Positions 15,422 to 24,277 are shown, counted from the stretch's first letter. The stretch: DNA of 64,000 bases from an uncultured Nocardioides sp. (GCF_947489365.1 NZ_CANLDB010000001.1:868001-932000); one strand, 5' to 3'. Translations and numbers: made by a program. Notes: generated from the sequence alone by a model not told the origin.

Positions 15422-16738
15422 TCAGCGCGTGCAGTCCTGCTTCTGCGCGTACGGCCCGGTGTAGACGTCGAGGCACCCGGTGCGCTGCAGGATGGTCCCG
15501 TCCTGCGACACCACGAGGCTGCCGACGCTGCGGGAGGTCGGGGCCAGGGAGACCCGCTCGCGAATCTGGCCGCCGGTCTGCCACAGCCGCGCCCTCGAGC
15601 GGGCGACGACGTCGATGGTGCGGGCGTCGACCTGGATCGATCCGTCGGAGAGCACGTCGCCGACGATGAAGTCGGTGCGACCGTTGCCGGCGTACCCGCC
15701 GTGGGTGATCTGCACCGGCCCGGGGCCCCGCTTGACCGCCGTGAAGTCGTGCACCTCGCCGGCCAGGTACAGGTCGGCGCCGTGGCGGACCATGGACTGC
15801 CAGATCGGCGAGCTCTCGCCGTACGCGGTGGTGGGTCCGCCCCCGCCGCGCCGACGCACGGGCTCGAGGATCGGGAAGTGCCCCTGGACGATGATCGTCG
15901 TCTCCTCGGGGGCGTCGGCGAGCACCTTGTCGAACCAGGCCAGCTGACCGCCGGAGACCGTGACGTCGATCGTGTCGTCGCTGATCTTGTCGAACCAGTC
16001 GACGGTCACCAGGAGCACCCGTCCGCCGTCGAGGTACTTCGCGTACGCCGAGCCCTCCTGAGCGGTGCCGACGGGACGCATCGGGTAGCGCGGCGTGCCG
16101 TTGGGGCGCTGGGTGAAGTGCTCGGCGAAGAGGTCCTTGTAGGTGTCGTACGCCGCCAGCTGGGTGTCCCGCGCCTTCCAGGGGTTGTCGCCCATCTCGT
16201 GGTCGCCCACGGCGGTGCGGACGCGCCAGGACGGGATGCCGGCGTCCTCCCAGAACTGCAGCCACTGCGGGTAGTAGGTCTCCCCGGCCCGGCGTACCCG
16301 CGCGATCCGCTCGGCCATCGTGCGGCCGGGACCGAACGTGCCGGTGTCGCCCTTGTCGTAGTGCCAGCGGCCGTTCACCATGTCGCCGGCCACGAGGTAG
16401 GTGTTCGCGTCGAAGTCCGCGAGCTGCCCGAACAGGTTCTGCGTCGTCTCGGCCCAGCGCGGGGACCACGAGTTGGGGGCGCCGCCGCGGTAGAACGCCG
16501 AGCCCGTGACGTCGCCGATGTCGGCGTTGAAGAGGTCGGGGGCGGACAGGAAGCGGAACGGCTCCCGGTAGGGGTCGTCGGCCTGCGTGGTCCCGGCCGT
16601 CGACGCCGCCGGTCCTGCGTGGGCGGGCGCCTGGGCGGGTGTCGCGGACACCGCCGGCGTCCCCGGCGTGGCGGCGACGGCGAGGGCGGCGGCGCCGACG
16701 AGCGTGGTCAGGGCGCGCGAGTACGCGGTCTTGCGCAT
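15422..16738 (-). CDS. secreted metallophosphoesterase (calcineurin-like)
   Basis: 438 residues from ATG 16738, with GTAGGAG upstream. A signal peptide covers about residues 1-30 (basic start, hydrophobic core, Ala-rich cleavage region). Calcineurin-type metal sites: SAPDLFNADIGD near 65-75 (modified first Asp/His motif), VAGDMVNGR (about 122), GDHEMGDN (about 184, the GDxxE motif), VQGHFPI (about 282, GHxP) and EVHDF (about 325). The substrate is unknown; secreted members hydrolyse phosphomonoesters or nucleotides, and binding to envelope polymers is possible. The frame extends far upstream in sequence overlapping sodN, which is rejected in favour of the signal-peptide start. Confidence 0.88.
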   Translation of the reverse strand: MRKTAYSRALTTLVGAAALAVAATPGTPAVSATPAQAPAHAGPAASTAGTTQADDPYREPFRFLSAPDLFNADIGDVTGSAFYRGGAPNSWSPRWAETTQNLFGQLADFDANTYLVAGDMVNGRWHYDKGDTGTFGPGRTMAERIARVRRAGETYYPQWLQFWEDAGIPSWRVRTAVGDHEMGDNPWKARDTQLAAYDTYKDLFAEHFTQRPNGTPRYPMRPVGTAQEGSAYAKYLDGGRVLLVTVDWFDKISDDTIDVTVSGGQLAWFDKVLADAPEETTIIVQGHFPILEPVRRRGGGGPTTAYGESSPIWQSMVRHGADLYLAGEVHDFTAVKRGPGPVQITHGGYAGNGRTDFIVGDVLSDGSIQVDARTIDVVARSRARLWQTGGQIRERVSLAPTSRSVGSLVVSQDGTILQRTGCLDVYTGPYAQKQDCTR

Positions 16739-16839
16739 GAGGGCTCCTACGGACGAGCGGCTGGGGATGCCTGCCCGAGATGCTTCGAGGGTAGGAGGGT
16801 TCCTGCACGTCGCGCGGGAAAACGCAAGAACTGCGCAAG

Positions 16840-16873
16840 GCCGGCCGACCCCCGGTTTCGCGGGTCGGCTGGC
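16840..16873 (-). terminator. hairpin downstream of sodN
   Basis: GCCGGCCGACCC (16840-16851) pairs with GGGTCGGCTGGC (16862-16873) with one G-T wobble and a 10-nt loop. An alternative pairing of GGTTTCGC (from 16854) with GCGAAACC (to about 16879) uses the loop, so only one can form at a time. The position, between sodN and the metallophosphoesterase on the same strand, suits a terminator. Confidence 0.55.
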
Positions 16874-16994
16874 GAAACCCGAGGCTGCTGAGGCCCCTGG
16901 GAAACGCGACCCCGCGGACGACGAACGCCGCCCGGCCCACCGACGAGCGGCGGGCGGACGGCGTCGTGCGTGACGCGGGTGGTGACCCGGGCCG

Positions 16995-17396
16995 TCAGGC
17001 CTTCTTGGTCTCCCAGAAGATCTCGGCGATCTCGTCGATCTTGGCGAGCAGCTGGTCGGCGACGTCACCGTCGAGCGAGCCCTTGGCGCCGGTGGCGCCC
17101 GCGAGCTTGGTGGCCTCGTTCACGAGCTGGTGCAGCTGCGGGTACTTCTCGAAGTGCGGGGGCTTGAAGTAGTCGGTCCACAGCACCCACAGGTGGTGCT
17201 TGACCAGCTCCGCACGCTGCTCCTTGATCAGGATGGCGCGGGTGCGGAAGTCGGGGTCGTCGTTGTCGGCGACCTTGCCGATGATCCCCTTGATGGACTC
17301 GGCCTCGATGCGGGCCTGGGCGGGGTCGTACACGCCGCAGGGCAGGTCGCAGTGGGCCGAGACCTCGACGGTCGGGGCGAGCAGGCGAGCGAACAT
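16995..17396 (-). CDS. sodN: nickel-dependent superoxide dismutase (Ni-SOD)
   Basis: 133 residues from ATG 17396 with a GAGGAG Shine-Dalgarno. The N-terminus is a 14-residue propeptide (MFARLLAPTVEVSA) followed by the Ni-hook HCDLPCGVYDPAQ, where the mature His1, Cys2 and Cys6 (here His15, Cys16, Cys20) bind nickel after cleavage. The rest is the four-helix bundle of the hexameric enzyme, ending EIAEIFWETKKA. It detoxifies superoxide in the cytoplasm. The maturation protease sodX is divergently transcribed immediately upstream, the standard pairing. Confidence 0.97.
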   Translation of the reverse strand: MFARLLAPTVEVSAHCDLPCGVYDPAQARIEAESIKGIIGKVADNDDPDFRTRAILIKEQRAELVKHHLWVLWTDYFKPPHFEKYPQLHQLVNEATKLAGATGAKGSLDGDVADQLLAKIDEIAEIFWETKKA

Positions 17397-17455
17397 ACGG
17401 TGCTCCTCACGTGGTGGTTCGGGATGACGGGCTGTCCATCGGCGACAGTACCCCC

Positions 17456-17803
17456 GTGGCACCCCCCTCATCGCCCCGCGTCCTGTCGCCCTTCGGCCTG
17501 GCGCGCGTCCGCGGCGACTCGATGCGCCCGGCGCTGCGTCCCGGCGACCTCCTGCTGGTCCGGTACGGCGCCCGCGTGCGGCCCGGCGCGGTCGTCGTGG
17601 CCCGCTTCGCCGACGGGACCCTGGCGGTCAAGCGGGCCGCGGAGGCCCGTCGTACCCGCACGGGCGGGGCCGGCTGGTGGCTGCTCTCGGACGACCCGGC
17701 GGTGGGGGTCGACTCCCGCCACCGGGGCCCGGTGCCGGAGCGGGACGTGACGGGGGTCGCACTGATGAGGGTGTGGCCGCGGCCGGGGCGCGTGCCAGAC
17801 TGA
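17456..17803 (+). CDS. sodX: Ni-SOD maturation protease, S26 signal-peptidase family (SodX)
   Basis: About 115 residues from GTG 17456; an in-frame GTG at 17411 would add 15 residues. The S26 serine-lysine dyad is visible: Ser in LARVRGDSMRPAL and Lys in GTLAVKRA. A single domain without a membrane helix, as in SodX proteins that remove the Ni-SOD propeptide. Later motifs SDDPAVGVDSRHRGPVPERDV match the S26 D and E boxes (usually SxDSR and G). It is divergent from sodN across a gap of at most 59 nt, so the two genes share a regulatory region. Confidence 0.9.
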   Translation: MAPPSSPRVLSPFGLARVRGDSMRPALRPGDLLLVRYGARVRPGAVVVARFADGTLAVKRAAEARRTRTGGAGWWLLSDDPAVGVDSRHRGPVPERDVTGVALMRVWPRPGRVPD

Positions 17804-17891
17804 CCGGCCAGGGAGACCCCCGCACGACCCGCGCCCGACGATCGGCACACCCCCGCCGTGGCGCACGCCTCATGACAGAGAGCCGACTGCG

Positions 17892-19112
17892 ATGACTCCC
17901 AGCCCGATCGACGCCGACCACCGCGCGCCGACGCCCAGGCCCGCCGACCACCCGTACGCCGGCGACCCGGTCTTCGACCTGCACCACGGCGGCAAGATGG
18001 AGACGGTCTCGACCTCCCCGCTGCGCGACGCCGCCGACCTGTCGCTGGCCTACACCCCGGGCGTCGCCCTCGTCTGCGAGGCGATCGCGGCCGACCCGGC
18101 GCTCAGCCGCAGCTACACCTGGGTGCCGAACACGGTCGCCGTCGTCACCGACGGCACCGCCGTGCTCGGCCTGGGCGACATCGGCCCGGCCGCCGCGATG
18201 CCCGTCATGGAGGGCAAGGCCGTGCTGTTCAAGGAGTTCGGCGGCGTCGACGCCGTCCCGATCTGCCTGGACACCACCGACGTCGACGAGATCGTCGAGA
18301 CCGTCGCACGGATGGCGCCCAGCTTCGGGGGCGTCAACCTCGAGGACATCTCCGCGCCGCGCTGCTTCGAGATCGAGCAGCGCCTGGCCGCGCGCCTCGA
18401 CGTCCCCGTCTTCCACGACGACCAGCACGGGACGGCGGTCGTCGTCCTCGCGGCACTGGTCAACGCGCTGCGCCTGACCGGCCGGGACGCCGCGAGCACC
18501 CGGGTCGTGATCGCCGGGGCGGGCGCCGCCGGCGTGGCCTGCGCCAAGATCCTGCTCGCCGCAGGGGTCACGGACCTCGCGGTCACCGACCGCCGCGGCG
18601 TGCTGCGCACGGGCCGTGAAGGGATGACGCCCGTCAAGACGGAGCTCGCCGCGATCACGGCGGACCGCACGGGCCGCGAGGGGAGCCTCGACGACGTCCT
18701 CGAGGGCGCCGACGTGTTCATCGGCGTCTCGGGCGGAGCGGTGCCCGAGTCGGCCATCGCCCGGATGGCACCCGAGGCACTGGTGTTCGCGCTCGCGAAC
18801 CCGACCCCGGAGGTCCACCCGGACGTGGCGCACCGGCACGCCCGGGTCGTGGCCACCGGTCGTTCGGACTTCCCCAACCAGATCAACAACGTCTTGGCGT
18901 TCCCCGGGATCTTCCGCGGGGCCCTCGACGTGCTCGCCACCGGTGTCGACGAGTCCATGAAGCTCGCCGCGGCCATGGCGATCGCCGGTCTGGTGGGCGA
19001 CGATCTGGCGGCGGACCACGTGATCCCGTCGCCGTTCGACCCGCGGGTCGCGCCCGCGGTCGCGGCCGCGGTGGCGGACGCTGCCCGGACGGCGGGTCTC
19101 GCCCGGCGCTGA
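17892..19112 (+). CDS. NAD(P)-dependent malic enzyme
   Basis: 406 residues, the short bacterial type without a C-terminal phosphotransacetylase domain. Decarboxylates malate to pyruvate while reducing NAD(P). Visible features: [15 protein letters not shown] near residue 52 (Tyr catalytic), [19 protein letters not shown] near 106 (catalytic Lys), [14 protein letters not shown] near 152 with metal-binding Glu/Asp, [15 protein letters not shown] near 175, dinucleotide-binding [13 protein letters not shown] near 212, and [13 protein letters not shown] near 300. It stands alone in its transcription unit, 88 nt after sodX. Cofactor preference cannot be read from the sequence. Confidence 0.93.
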   Translation: MTPSPIDADHRAPTPRPADHPYAGDPVFDLHHGGKMETVSTSPLRDAADLSLAYTPGVALVCEAIAADPALSRSYTWVPNTVAVVTDGTAVLGLGDIGPAAAMPVMEGKAVLFKEFGGVDAVPICLDTTDVDEIVETVARMAPSFGGVNLEDISAPRCFEIEQRLAARLDVPVFHDDQHGTAVVVLAALVNALRLTGRDAASTRVVIAGAGAAGVACAKILLAAGVTDLAVTDRRGVLRTGREGMTPVKTELAAITADRTGREGSLDDVLEGADVFIGVSGGAVPESAIARMAPEALVFALANPTPEVHPDVAHRHARVVATGRSDFPNQINNVLAFPGIFRGALDVLATGVDESMKLAAAMAIAGLVGDDLAADHVIPSPFDPRVAPAVAAAVADAARTAGLARR

Positions 19113-19118
19113 GGTCGG

Positions 19119-19124
19119 TAACGT
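19119..19124 (+). promoter_or_regulatory. -10 hexamer TAACGT of the 19132 oxidoreductase gene
   Basis: TAACGT is followed by seven bases and ATG 19132, with no Shine-Dalgarno. It overlaps the end of the malic enzyme transcription unit. Confidence 0.45.
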
Positions 19125-19131
19125 CACCGCC

Positions 19132-20100
19132 ATGTTCGCCGTCTACGCCGAGTCCTTCTCCTCCGACGACCCCGTCTCCGCCCTGTCCACGGGGGAGCGG
19201 CCCGAGCCCGAGGTCCCCGACGGGTGGACCACGATCACCGTCAAGGCCGCCTCGCTGAACCACCACGACCTGTTCAGCCTGCGCGGTGTGGGCCTCAAGC
19301 AGGAGGCGCTGCCGATGATCCTCGGCTGCGACGCCGCGGGGTACGACGAGGACGGCAACGAGGTCGTCGTCCACGCGGTGATCTCCGACCCGGCCTGGAC
19401 CGGCGACGAGACCCTCGACCCGCGGCGGTCGCTGCTCTCGGAGCGCTACCAGGGCACCTTCGCCGAGCGGGTGGCCGTGCCGCGGTCGAACGTCGTCCCG
19501 AAGCCCGCGTCGCTGTCGTTCGAGGAGGCCGCGTGCCTGCCGACGGCGTGGCTGACGGCGTACCGGATGCTCTTCGGCCAGGGGAACCTCAAGGCCGGGG
19601 ACACCGTGCTGGTGCAGGGCGCCGGCGGCGGCGTGGCGACCGCGCTGATCACGCTCGCCCGCGCAGGCGGGCTCAAGGTGCTGGCCACCAGCCGTGACGA
19701 GCACAAGCGCTCGCGCGCCCTCGAGCTCGGCGCCCACGAGGTCTACGAGTCCAACGAGCGGCTCCCGGGCAAGGTCGACGCCGTCATGGAGACCGTCGGC
19801 AGGGCCACCTGGTCGCACTCGATCCGGTCGCTGCGCCCCGGCGGGAAGATCGTCATCTCGGGCACCACCTCCGGCCCGAAGGTGGACGACGCCGAGCTGA
19901 CCCGCATCTTCTTCCTGCAGCTGTCGGTCATCGGCTCCACGATGGGCACCCGGGCCGAGCTGGCCTCCCTGGTGCAGATGCTCGACGCCACGGGCGCCCG
20001 GCCGCTGATCGACCGGACCGTGCCGCTCACCGACGCCCGCGAGGGGTTCGCGGCGATGGCCGGGGGCGACATCTTCGGCAAGATCGTCTTCACCGCCTGA
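19132..20100 (+). CDS. zinc-free MDR-family quinone oxidoreductase-like protein
   Basis: 322 residues. Medium-chain dehydrogenase/reductase: GroES-like N-terminal half with [16 protein letters not shown] (about 35-50), a nucleotide-binding half with [20 protein letters not shown] (about 160-180) and the substrate-domain return at the C-terminus. Zinc ligands of alcohol dehydrogenases are absent, so a quinone oxidoreductase or enoyl reductase is more likely. The stop overlaps the next ATG, so it forms an operon with the short-chain dehydrogenase. The substrate is not predictable. Confidence 0.85.
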   Translation: MFAVYAESFSSDDPVSALSTGERPEPEVPDGWTTITVKAASLNHHDLFSLRGVGLKQEALPMILGCDAAGYDEDGNEVVVHAVISDPAWTGDETLDPRRSLLSERYQGTFAERVAVPRSNVVPKPASLSFEEAACLPTAWLTAYRMLFGQGNLKAGDTVLVQGAGGGVATALITLARAGGLKVLATSRDEHKRSRALELGAHEVYESNERLPGKVDAVMETVGRATWSHSIRSLRPGGKIVISGTTSGPKVDDAELTRIFFLQLSVIGSTMGTRAELASLVQMLDATGARPLIDRTVPLTDAREGFAAMAGGDIFGKIVFTA

Positions 20101-20780
20101 TGGGCGCCTACCTGCTCACCGGTGCGGGATCCGGCATCGGTGAGCTGGTCGCCCGCGCCCTGCACGACCGTGGCGAGGAGCTCTGGCTGCTCGCCCGGTC
20201 GGCGGAGCGGGCCGAGCAGCTCGCGGCGTCGTACGACGGGGCGCGGACGCTGGTCGCCGACCTCGCCGACCCGTCCTCCCTGACGGGGCTCGACGTCCCG
20301 GACGCGCTCGACGGCGTCGTCCACTCGGCCGGGGTGATCGGGCTGGCGGCCATGGACCACGCGGACGCCGCGAGCCTGACGGAGTCGGTCACCGTGAACC
20401 TGCTCGCGCCCATGCTCCTCACGCGGCTGGTCGTCGGCGCCGTGCGCCGACGACGGGGGACCCACGTCTTCCTGAACTCCCGGTCGGGTCTGTGGGCCCG
20501 CGCCGAGCAGTCCGCGTACAACGCCTCCAAGTTCGGGTTGCGTGGCTTCGCCGACGCGCTGCGCGAGGAGGAGACCGCGCACGGGGTCCGGGTGACGAGC
20601 GTCTTCCCCGGACGCGTGGCGACACCGATGCAGGAGCGCCTCCGCGCCGCCGAGGGGGAGGACTACGACGCCTCGGACTGGATCCGCCCCGAGACCGTCG
20701 CGGCCCAGGTGGTGTCGGTGCTCGACCTGTCCGAGGACGCCACCATCACCGACCTGACCATCTCGCCGACCCCGCGGTAG
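20100..20780 (+). CDS. short-chain dehydrogenase/reductase
   Basis: 226 residues from ATG 20100 (TGATG overlap). Classical SDR: nucleotide-binding TGAGSGIGELVARAL (about 7-21), HSAG (about 77), catalytic Ser (NSRSGL, about 125) and the YxxxK motif YNASKFG (about 140). The C-terminus VRVTSVFPGRVATPM is typical of the substrate region. Small size fits the cytosolic single-domain SDRs that act on steroids, sugars or ketones. The product of the pair with the preceding MDR enzyme is unknown. Confidence 0.88.
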   Translation: MGAYLLTGAGSGIGELVARALHDRGEELWLLARSAERAEQLAASYDGARTLVADLADPSSLTGLDVPDALDGVVHSAGVIGLAAMDHADAASLTESVTVNLLAPMLLTRLVVGAVRRRRGTHVFLNSRSGLWARAEQSAYNASKFGLRGFADALREEETAHGVRVTSVFPGRVATPMQERLRAAEGEDYDASDWIRPETVAAQVVSVLDLSEDATITDLTISPTPR

Positions 20781-20831
20781 CCGCGACTACGACCGCTCGA
20801 CCACCGGGGGGTGCGGGTGGGGTGCGGGCCG

Positions 20832-21470
20832 TCAGCCCTGCGACTTCCAGTTCAGGGCGCCGACCAGGACCATCCGCAGCTGGGTCCGTGCCTGGTCCTT
20901 GATGTCCTGGGTCATCTCTGGCCGGGCGGCCAGGATGAGGGCCTCGGCGGTGGCGACCATCGACGTCACCATGAGCCGTGACAGCACGCGCAGGTCGTCG
21001 CTGGCCCAGGCCTCGGTGCCGGGGATGCGGGCGATGTCGGTGGCCAGCTCACGCTCGACGAGCTCGATCTGGTGGCGCACGGCCTCGCGCACCGCAGGGG
21101 GTCCCGCGACCCGCTCGCGGGCGATGAACCCGAAGTGTGCCCGCCGTGCCTCGACGTGCTCGGCGAGGACGTCGACCGAGCCGTCGATGAGCTGCTTGAG
21201 CGAGGGGTCCGGACGACGGACGTCGCGGAGCACGGCCCGTAGGGACACGAAGGACTCGTCCACCAGCTCGAGACCGAGCGCCTCGATGGAGGCGAAGTGA
21301 CGGTAGAAGGCGGTCGGCACGATGCCGACCTCCTTCGCCACCTGCCGCAGCGAGACGGCGACCAGGCTGGTGTCGGCGGACAGGTCGAGAGCCGTGTCGA
21401 GGATCGCGCGGCGGGTGCGTTCCTTGCGCTCGACACGGCTCAGCGAACCCTCCCCGAGCGCTGTGGCCAT
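20832..21470 (-). CDS. TetR-family transcriptional regulator, probable regulator of the desaturase operon
   Basis: 212 residues from ATG 21470. N-terminal TetR helix-turn-helix (about residues 14-62): RRAILDTALDLSA, then VSLRQVAKEVGIVPTAFYRHFAS. The C-terminal part is all helical and shows the TetR_C layout seen in fatty-acid regulators of the FabR/DesT type, although ligand residues cannot be assigned. It is divergent from the ferredoxin reductase/DesA3 operon (190 nt apart), which makes that operon its most likely target, together with its own gene. TAGACT lies six bases before the start, so its mRNA may be leaderless. Confidence 0.85.
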   Translation of the reverse strand: MATALGEGSLSRVERKERTRRAILDTALDLSADTSLVAVSLRQVAKEVGIVPTAFYRHFASIEALGLELVDESFVSLRAVLRDVRRPDPSLKQLIDGSVDVLAEHVEARRAHFGFIARERVAGPPAVREAVRHQIELVERELATDIARIPGTEAWASDDLRVLSRLMVTSMVATAEALILAARPEMTQDIKDQARTQLRMVLVGALNWKSQG

Positions 21471-21476
21471 CCCTCC

Positions 21477-21482
21477 AGTCTA
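21477..21482 (-). promoter_or_regulatory. -10 hexamer TAGACT of the TetR gene
   Basis: On the minus strand TAGACT, six bases, then ATG 21470. The six intervening bases are GGAGGG, which is too close to the start to serve as a Shine-Dalgarno. Confidence 0.45.
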
Positions 21483-21521
21483 GGAGCCTGGCAGTGACGA
21501 GGACCACCTCACTACACACCT

Positions 21522-21539
21522 GTGCACAAAGGTGTGCAC
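21522..21539. promoter_or_regulatory. 18-bp palindrome in the tetR-desaturase intergenic region
   Basis: GTGCACA, four bases AAGG, then TGTGCAC: perfect 7-bp arms. It lies between the two divergent promoters, about 40 bp upstream of the candidate -35 box of the desaturase operon. A candidate binding site for the adjacent TetR protein or for another regulator. Confidence 0.5.
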
Positions 21540-21579
21540 GCGGTCACACGGATGTGGCCACAGACACCGCGGCAGGCCG

Positions 21580-21627
21580 TTGACGTGAGCACAGCCGCTC
21601 GTCAGACTGAGAGTACAGACGTTCACT
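21580..21627 (+). promoter_or_regulatory. candidate promoter and operator of the reductase-desaturase operon
   Basis: TTGACG (21580-21585) and CAGACT (21603-21608) are 17 bp apart, a reasonable housekeeping promoter. Across the predicted start lies an imperfect palindrome, AGAGTAC-AGAC-GTTCACT (21610-21627), whose right half matches the GTTCACT half-site of FabR/DesT-type repressors. The match is partial and the assignment is an inference. Confidence 0.4.
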
Positions 21628-21659
21628 GAATCGTATCGACGTCAGGGGGAGACCCGATC

Positions 21660-22757
21660 ATGAGCCTGGCCACCACCGTCCTGAGGTCCAAGACGCTCGC
21701 CGCGCTGACCTCGCCGCACGGGGTCGACCGGTACCTCGAGCTCGTCAACCCGATGTGGGCCGCCCACGAGGTCCGCGCCCGCATCGTCGAGAAGACCGTG
21801 GAGGTCGACGTCGAGGGCCACCCGCGCGTCGCGACGCTGACCCTCCAGCCGACCTCCACCTGGCGGGGCCACCGCGCCGGCCAGCACGTCCAGGTCGGCG
21901 TGGACATCGACGGCGAGGGCGGCGGACGCCGTACGACGCGCGTGTTCACGATCTCGAGCCTCGACTCGCGGCCCGGCGACCGCTTCACGCTGACGATGCG
22001 CGCCAACCCGGACGCCCCGGAGGGCCGTGGCGTGTCCCGGTACCTCGTCGAGGAGGCGCAGCCCGGCACCGTCGTCCACCTCAGCCAGGCGCAGGGCGAC
22101 TTCGTCCTGCCCGACTCGGTGCCCGAGCACATCGTGCTGATCTCCGGAGGCTCCGGCATCACGCCCGTCATGTCGATGCTGCGCTCGCTGCAGAACCGCA
22201 CGCACCGCGGTCGTGTCACGTTCATCCACTACGCCCAGTCGCCGGAGCACCAGATCTACGCCGGGGAGCTGCGCGACGTGGCGCGCACCGGGTACGGCGT
22301 CGACCTTCACCTGCTCCACCCCGAGCTCGGCGACCCCAACCTGTCGCCGGCGTGGCTCGAGAGGCTCGTCCCCGGCTACCGCGACGTGCCGACCTGGGCC
22401 TGCGGCCCGGCGCCGCTCATCGAGGGCGTCCGCGACGCGTACGGCGACTCCGAGAACCTGCACGTCGAGTACTTCAAGCCCCCGCGCACGACGGGCGGCG
22501 ACGCCGGCGGCGAGGTCACCTTCGCGCGCAGCGGGAGGACGGCCCCCAACACCGGCGCGTCGCTGCTCGAGCAGGCCGAGGCCCTCGGCCTCACGCCGGA
22601 GTACGGCTGCCGCATGGGCATCTGCTTCTCCTGCGTGTCGCGCAAGACCGACGGCGTCACCCGCGACGTGGTCTCCGGCGACACCTCGACCCTGCCCGAC
22701 GAGGAGATCCGCATCTGCGTCAACGCCCCCGAGGGCGACTGCACCGTGGACCTCTGA
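21660..22757 (+). CDS. ferredoxin-NAD(P)H reductase partner of an acyl-CoA desaturase (Rv3230c-like)
   Basis: 365 residues, fused reductase and plant-type ferredoxin. FAD domain: TRVFTISSLDS with the RxYS-like flavin motif near residue 97. NAD(P) domain: HIVLISGGSGITPVMSML near 155. C-terminal [2Fe-2S] domain: EYGCRMGICFSCVSRKTDG (about 315-335) with the fourth Cys near the end (EIRICVNAPEGDC). It passes electrons from NADPH to the membrane desaturase encoded next. The same pair occurs in mycobacteria. Starts at ATG 21660 with GGGGGAGA upstream. Confidence 0.92.
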   Translation: MSLATTVLRSKTLAALTSPHGVDRYLELVNPMWAAHEVRARIVEKTVEVDVEGHPRVATLTLQPTSTWRGHRAGQHVQVGVDIDGEGGGRRTTRVFTISSLDSRPGDRFTLTMRANPDAPEGRGVSRYLVEEAQPGTVVHLSQAQGDFVLPDSVPEHIVLISGGSGITPVMSMLRSLQNRTHRGRVTFIHYAQSPEHQIYAGELRDVARTGYGVDLHLLHPELGDPNLSPAWLERLVPGYRDVPTWACGPAPLIEGVRDAYGDSENLHVEYFKPPRTTGGDAGGEVTFARSGRTAPNTGASLLEQAEALGLTPEYGCRMGICFSCVSRKTDGVTRDVVSGDTSTLPDEEIRICVNAPEGDCTVDL

Positions 22758-22810
22758 ACCACCTGACCACCCGCCCCGCCCGACCCCTCACGACCGAGAG
22801 GACACCGGAC

Positions 22811-23935
22811 ATGAGCACCGACATCCCGACCCTGACCCCCGAGCAGCTCGACACCTTCGGCGAGGAGATGGACGCCATCCGGCGCCGCATCCTCGACGAC
22901 CTGGGCGAGAAGGACGCCGACTACATCCGCAGCGTCGTCAAGGCCCAGCGCGGCTTCGAGACCGTCGGCCGCGCGCTGTTCTACCTGCCCCCGGCCTGGC
23001 CGCTGGCGGTGGCCTCGCTGAGCGTCTCCAAGATCCTCGACAACATGGAGATCGGCCACAACGTCATGCACGGCCAGTACGACTGGATGGGCGACCCCGG
23101 CCTGAACTCCCGCATGTACGAGTGGGACAACGTCTGCCCCAGCGAGCAGTGGAAGAACTCCCACAACTACATCCACCACACGTTCACGAACATCCTCGGC
23201 AAGGACCGTGACATCGGCTACGGCATCCTCCGGATGGACGAGGACCAGCCCTGGCACCCGTACTACCTGGGCAACCCGGTCTACGCGCTGCTGCTGATGA
23301 CGTTCTTCGAGTGGGGCGTCGCCCTGCACGACCTCGAGGTCGAGAACATCGTCGCCGGCAAGCGCAAGATCGAGGAGAACAAGGCGCTGCACGCCGGGAT
23401 CATGCGCAAGGTCAAGCGCCAGGCGCTCAAGGACTACGTCCTGTTCCCGGCGCTCACCGGCCCCCTGTTCGTGCCCACCCTGGTCGGCAACGCGACCGCG
23501 AACCTGGTCCGCAACATCTGGGCCTTCAACATCATCTTCTGCGGCCACTTCCCGACCGGCGTCGCCACGTTCAGCCAGGAGGAGTGCGAGGACGAGAGCC
23601 GCGGCCACTGGTACTACCGCCAGCTGCTCGGGTCCGCCAACATCACCGGCGGCTCGCTGTTCCACCTGCTGACCGGCAACCTGTCGCACCAGATCGAGCA
23701 CCACCTCTTCCCGGACCTGCCGGCTCGCCGCTACCCGGAGATCGCCGTCGAGGTCCGGGAGATCTGCGAGCGCTACGGCCTGCCCTACAACACCGGGCCG
23801 CTCGGCAAGCAGCTGTTCAGCGTCGCGTCGAAGATCTGCCGGATGGCGCTGCCCGACCGGAAGAAGAAGGACGCGCCGGAGGCCACGAGCACCGACGACG
23901 CAGTCACCACGGACCGGGAGACCGTCGCGGCCTGA
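22811..23935 (+). CDS. desA3: membrane fatty acyl-CoA desaturase, DesA3-like
   Basis: 374 residues from ATG 22811, 53 nt after the reductase stop. Di-iron histidine boxes: HNVMH (83-87), HNYIHH (118-123) and HQIEHH (near 300). Two hydrophobic pairs (about 55-75 and 155-230) place it in the membrane with the metal site on the cytoplasmic face. It probably introduces a delta-9 double bond in stearoyl-CoA, as in mycobacterial DesA3, and helps tune membrane fluidity. The pairing with a dedicated reductase and TetR regulator supports this. A terminator hairpin follows. Confidence 0.92.
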   Translation: MSTDIPTLTPEQLDTFGEEMDAIRRRILDDLGEKDADYIRSVVKAQRGFETVGRALFYLPPAWPLAVASLSVSKILDNMEIGHNVMHGQYDWMGDPGLNSRMYEWDNVCPSEQWKNSHNYIHHTFTNILGKDRDIGYGILRMDEDQPWHPYYLGNPVYALLLMTFFEWGVALHDLEVENIVAGKRKIEENKALHAGIMRKVKRQALKDYVLFPALTGPLFVPTLVGNATANLVRNIWAFNIIFCGHFPTGVATFSQEECEDESRGHWYYRQLLGSANITGGSLFHLLTGNLSHQIEHHLFPDLPARRYPEIAVEVREICERYGLPYNTGPLGKQLFSVASKICRMALPDRKKKDAPEATSTDDAVTTDRETVAA

Positions 23936-23997
23936 CCCTGTCGCCGTCCGCCGTGGTCGTACGGCCCGTCGTACGCCCGTCGTAGTCACCGACGTCA

Positions 23998-24026
23998 CCC
24001 GCCCCGGCGCTAGCCAGGGCGGGTTT
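23998..24026 (+). terminator. terminator hairpin after the desaturase
   Basis: CCCGCCC (23998-24004) and GGGCGGG (24017-24023) form a stem, followed by TTT, 63 nt after the desaturase stop. Confidence 0.65.
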
Positions 24027-24046
24027 CGTCGCGCCACGATGGGGGG

Positions 24047-24277
24047 ATGGACGAGCACCTCTCGAAGTCCGAGATCCGCAAGGACGCCGTGCAGGACGCC
24101 GTCGAGGCGACGGCAGGCGCCGTCGGTCAGGTGGCGACGATCCTCACCGGGGCCGTGCGCGACGTGGCCTCGGCGATCGGCGGCCTGGCCACGGAGATGT
24201 TCGAGATCCGCGACGCCGCCCGTCGGGCCGCCGAGGAGTCCGGGCTGGTCGACGAGGACGAGGACACCACTGTCTGA
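24047..24277 (+). CDS. small helical protein, function unknown
   Basis: 76 residues from ATG 24047 with GGGGGG upstream. An amphipathic helix-rich sequence with an Ala/Gly-rich stretch (ATAGAVGQVATILTGAVRDV, about 22-41) that could associate with membrane, and an acidic C-terminus (DEDEDTTV). No family was recognised. The stop overlaps the left arm of the operator-like palindrome of the next gene, so it ends just before that promoter. Confidence 0.6.
   Translation: MDEHLSKSEIRKDAVQDAVEATAGAVGQVATILTGAVRDVASAIGGLATEMFEIRDAARRAAEESGLVDEDEDTTV

Noticed and set aside
15422-17068. Metallophosphoesterase starting at 17068
   Set aside because: The extra residues overlap sodN antisense or out of frame, and the signal peptide and ribosome site support the start at 16738.
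21740-23985. Additional genes parallel to the reductase and desaturase in other plus-strand frames
   Set aside because: They are Arg/Pro-rich shadows without any conserved motif and lie fully inside the two real genes.
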